Assembly (NCBI RefSeq): GCF_014199525.1
Contig: NZ_JACHNU010000005.1
Coordinates: 124,001-188,000, forward strand
Source of the DNA: Conexibacter arvalis
GTDB lineage: Bacteria > Actinomycetota > Thermoleophilia > Solirubrobacterales > Solirubrobacteraceae
Direction of reading: 5' to 3'
Length of the DNA: 64,000 nucleotides
Numbering within the stretch: position 1 is the first letter of the stretch; every line of letters starts with the position of its first letter. The notes below the pieces were generated by a model. The model ran no database searches. It was given only the letters and a program-made list of their open reading frames with translations, and was not told the DNA's origin. Shown here in pieces: positions 61,806 to 64,000 of the stretch. A program made the position numbers and the translations under genes.

Positions 61806-63086
61806 ATGTCTGAGCACACGGACGTACTGGTGATCGGGGCCGGGATGGGCGGCGTCTGCGCCGCCGCGCGGCTCGCCGCCGCCGGCCGCAGACCGCTGCT
61901 GGTCGAGCGCGCCGATCGCGTCGGCGGCCGCGCCTCCTCGTTCGAGCAGGACGGCTACACGATCAACACCGGCGCGGTCGCGATCGAGTACGGCGGCGCG
62001 ATGGAGGAGACCTTCAGGGAGGTCGGCGCCGAGTTCGCGCTGCGCTTCCCCGACCCGGCGAACGTCTTCCGCGTCGGCGGCAAGACGGTCAACCCGGCGA
62101 AGGGCGGCTGGGCCTTCCTGCTCGACCGGATCACGAAGAAGGGCGCGAAGGTCCTCACCCAGCTCGGCAGCGCCAAGCGCGGCGACTACCCCGAGGAGCA
62201 GCTGACGCTCGAGCAGTGGATCGCCAGAGCGACCTCCAACGAGACGGTCCACCGCCTCTTCCGCAACCTCGCCGCCGCGATCTTCGCCGTCAACGCCGAC
62301 GAGATCCCGGCGAAGGCGTTCCTGACGTACTTCATGGAGAAGGGGGCCTTCCGCAAGTTCGGCTTCCACCCCGACGGGACGATCGGCGTCTGCCGGGCGC
62401 TCGCCGACGTCGTCGAGCGCGACGGCGGCCGCATCTGGCTGGAGAGCGAGGTCGTCGCGCTGCACAGCGAGGAGGGCCGCGTCACCGGCGCGACGATCCG
62501 CCGCGGCGGCGAGGAGATCGAGGTCGGCTGCGCCGCCGTCGTCTCCAACGCCGGCCCCGACGCGACGATCGCGCTCGCCGGCGAGGAGGCGCTCGGCGCC
62601 GACTACGTCGCCTCGATCCGCAGGCTGTCGAAGCCGACCGCCAACTTCATCATCCACGTCGCCAGCGACGAGCCGCTGCTCGACACGCCCGGGCTGATCG
62701 TCTTCTCCAACACCGAGCGCGTCTGCAACGCCGGCAACATGACCGCGACCTGCCCCGAGCTGGCGCCGGAGGGCAAGCACCTGACCGTCGTCTACGCGGT
62801 GCCGCGGCCGGCGGTCGGCCCGTTCGACGCGGAGCGCGAGCTGCAGCTGTCGCTCGACGAGCTGCGCGCCGAGCTGCCGGGGATGGCCGAGGCGGAGGTG
62901 ATCGACGCGCGCGTCATGCAGGGCGACTGGCCGGCGCAGCGGGCGCTCTCCGGCTACGAGATGCCGCGCGAGACACCGCTCGACAACCTCTGGAACGTCG
63001 GCGACGGCGTGCGCGACTATGGCAGCGGCGGCACCCAGTCGTGCGCGGAGACCGCGCGCGACGTCGTCGCGGAGATCCTTGGATGA
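61806..63086 (+). CDS. NAD(P)/FAD-dependent oxidoreductase (phytoene desaturase-like)
   Basis: This 426-residue flavoprotein has an N-terminal dinucleotide motif VLVIGAGMGGVCAAARLA, the following RVGGRASSF stretch of amine-oxidase/phytoene-desaturase families, and a C-terminal LWNVGDGVRDYGSGGTQSC FAD block. These enzymes desaturate or reduce hydrophobic rings and chains. In a cluster with crotonases and a thiolase it may act on a lipid-like intermediate. It starts 20 bp after the hydratase and overlaps the CaiB gene at its end (ATGA). Confidence 0.8.
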   Translation: MSEHTDVLVIGAGMGGVCAAARLAAAGRRPLLVERADRVGGRASSFEQDGYTINTGAVAIEYGGAMEETFREVGAEFALRFPDPANVFRVGGKTVNPAKGGWAFLLDRITKKGAKVLTQLGSAKRGDYPEEQLTLEQWIARATSNETVHRLFRNLAAAIFAVNADEIPAKAFLTYFMEKGAFRKFGFHPDGTIGVCRALADVVERDGGRIWLESEVVALHSEEGRVTGATIRRGGEEIEVGCAAVVSNAGPDATIALAGEEALGADYVASIRRLSKPTANFIIHVASDEPLLDTPGLIVFSNTERVCNAGNMTATCPELAPEGKHLTVVYAVPRPAVGPFDAERELQLSLDELRAELPGMAEAEVIDARVMQGDWPAQRALSGYEMPRETPLDNLWNVGDGVRDYGSGGTQSCAETARDVVAEILG

Positions 63087-64000
63087 GCGGCGTGCTGTCG
63101 GGCATGCGCGTCGTCGAGGGCTCCGCGTTCGTCGCGGCGCCGCTCGGCGGCATGACGCTCGCCCAGCTCGGCGCCGACGTGATCCGCTTCGACCAGATCG
63201 GCGGCGGCCTCGACCGCGACCGCTGGCCCCTCGCCCCCGACGGTCAGAGCCTCTTCTGGGCCGGGTTGAACAAGGGGAAGCGGTCGATCCAGCTCGACCT
63301 CCGCTCCGACGAGGGGCGCGAGCTGGCGCAGGCGCTGATCACCGCGTCGGGCGAGGACGCCGGCCTCTTCCTGACCAACTTCCCCGCGCGCGGCTGGCTC
63401 GCCCACGACGTGCTGCAGGCGCGCCGCCGCGACCTCGTGATGGTCGCGCTGACCGGCAACCCGGACGGCTCCAGCGAGGTCGACTACACCGTCAACCCCG
63501 CGACCGGGTTCCCGTGGGCGACCGGCCCGCGCAACCTCGCCGAGCCGCTCAACAGCGTGCTGCCGGCGTGGGACGTGGCGATGGGCACGCTGGCGACGAC
63601 CGGACTGCTCGCCGCCGAGCGGCGGCGAGCGCGGACCGGGGAGGGGACGCTGGTGCGGCTGGCGCTCTCCGACGTCGCCTTCGCGATGGTCGGCAACCTC
63701 GGCCGCATCGCCGAGGCGCAGCTCGGCGGCCGCGACCAGCCCAAGGACGGCAACTACCTCTACGGCGCCTTCGGCCACGACTTCGAGACCCGCGACGGCC
63801 GGCGCGTGATGGTCGTCGCGCTGACGGCGCGGCAGTGGCGGGCGCTGCAGGACGTGACCGGGCTCCACGAGGCGTGTGCGAGCGTCGAGCGGGCGACGGG
63901 GTACGACCTCGGCACCGAGGCCGGTCGCTTCGAGGGGCGGGACCTGATCGCCGCGCTGCTACGGCCGTGGTTCGCGCAGCGCGAGATGCGCGAGATCCGC
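63083..64000 (+). CDS. CaiB/BaiF CoA transferase, 3'-truncated by the window
   Basis: The first 306 codons are visible and stay open to the window end. It begins MSGVLSGMRVVEGSAFVAAP, typical of the family, with the conserved GADVIRFDQIGGG and KRSIQLDLRSDEG blocks. The usual catalytic-Asp site falls near PAWDVAMGTLATTGLLAAE. It does not show the His/Asp racemase spacing of the gene at 51777. It overlaps the FAD oxidoreductase stop. The C-terminus lies outside the window. Confidence 0.84.
   Translation, partial: MSGVLSGMRVVEGSAFVAAPLGGMTLAQLGADVIRFDQIGGGLDRDRWPLAPDGQSLFWAGLNKGKRSIQLDLRSDEGRELAQALITASGEDAGLFLTNFPARGWLAHDVLQARRRDLVMVALTGNPDGSSEVDYTVNPATGFPWATGPRNLAEPLNSVLPAWDVAMGTLATTGLLAAERRRARTGEGTLVRLALSDVAFAMVGNLGRIAEAQLGGRDQPKDGNYLYGAFGHDFETRDGRRVMVVALTARQWRALQDVTGLHEACASVERATGYDLGTEAGRFEGRDLIAALLRPWFAQREMREIR

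Overview
The window is high-GC actinobacterial DNA. The GC content, the GGAGG ribosome sites, the many leaderless starts behind TAnnnT -10 boxes and the family content (CaiB transferases, crotonases, LivK/RbsB transporters, DUF35 proteins, SARP-like domains) fit a soil actinobacterium. My best guess is the Thermoleophilia/Solirubrobacterales (Conexibacter-like); that placement is inference. No rRNA, tRNA, CRISPR array, insertion sequence or phage gene was seen. About 61 genes are annotated, two of them cut by the window edges.

Layout. 1-4.6 kb: WYL-type regulator (cut), divergent DrrAB-type ABC exporter, secreted penicillin-acylase-family hydrolase. 4.7-16.3 kb: a GntR gene with its own operators leads one tightly packed unit: ThDP enzyme, CaiB CoA transferase, metal-dependent 'cyclase', RbsBAC-type sugar importer, second cyclase, FGGY kinase and double-hotdog protein. 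It looks like a complete uptake and catabolic route for an unidentified, probably sugar-related, compound. 16.4-32.5 kb: mostly single housekeeping or accessory genes: ECF sigma factor, STAS protein, two VOC proteins, GAF/winged-helix regulator, crotonase with divergent TetR, LigD-type polymerase, secreted repeat protein, trypsin-like protease, and a CNNM-AraC-VOC-UvrA-like operon.

32.6-64 kb: a large acyl-CoA catabolic region. It holds a complete LivKHMGF importer and a second lone LivK; three pairs of acyl-CoA ligase plus APH-fold phosphotransferase; MBL hydrolases (one frameshifted); an alpha-methylacyl-CoA racemase; an acyl-CoA dehydrogenase; a 3-hydroxyacyl-CoA dehydrogenase; three crotonases (a fourth lies at 20.5 kb); an HMG-CoA-synthase-like/DUF35 fusion with a lipid-transfer-type thiolase; an FAD oxidoreductase; and a last CaiB transferase cut by the window end. 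IclR and TetR regulators lie inside it. The palindrome TGTCCGGACA, or a one-mismatch version, occurs in at least five of its promoter regions, so much of the block is probably one regulon.

How the parts may work together (inference): carboxylic acids enter by the Liv systems, are activated by the ligases, perhaps phosphorylated by the partner kinases as in the levulinate (Lva) pathway, epimerised by the racemase, and degraded by beta-oxidation-type steps ending at the thiolase. Methyl-branched or hydroxylated terpenoid, steroid or phenylpropanoid acids are plausible substrates, but the sequence does not name one.
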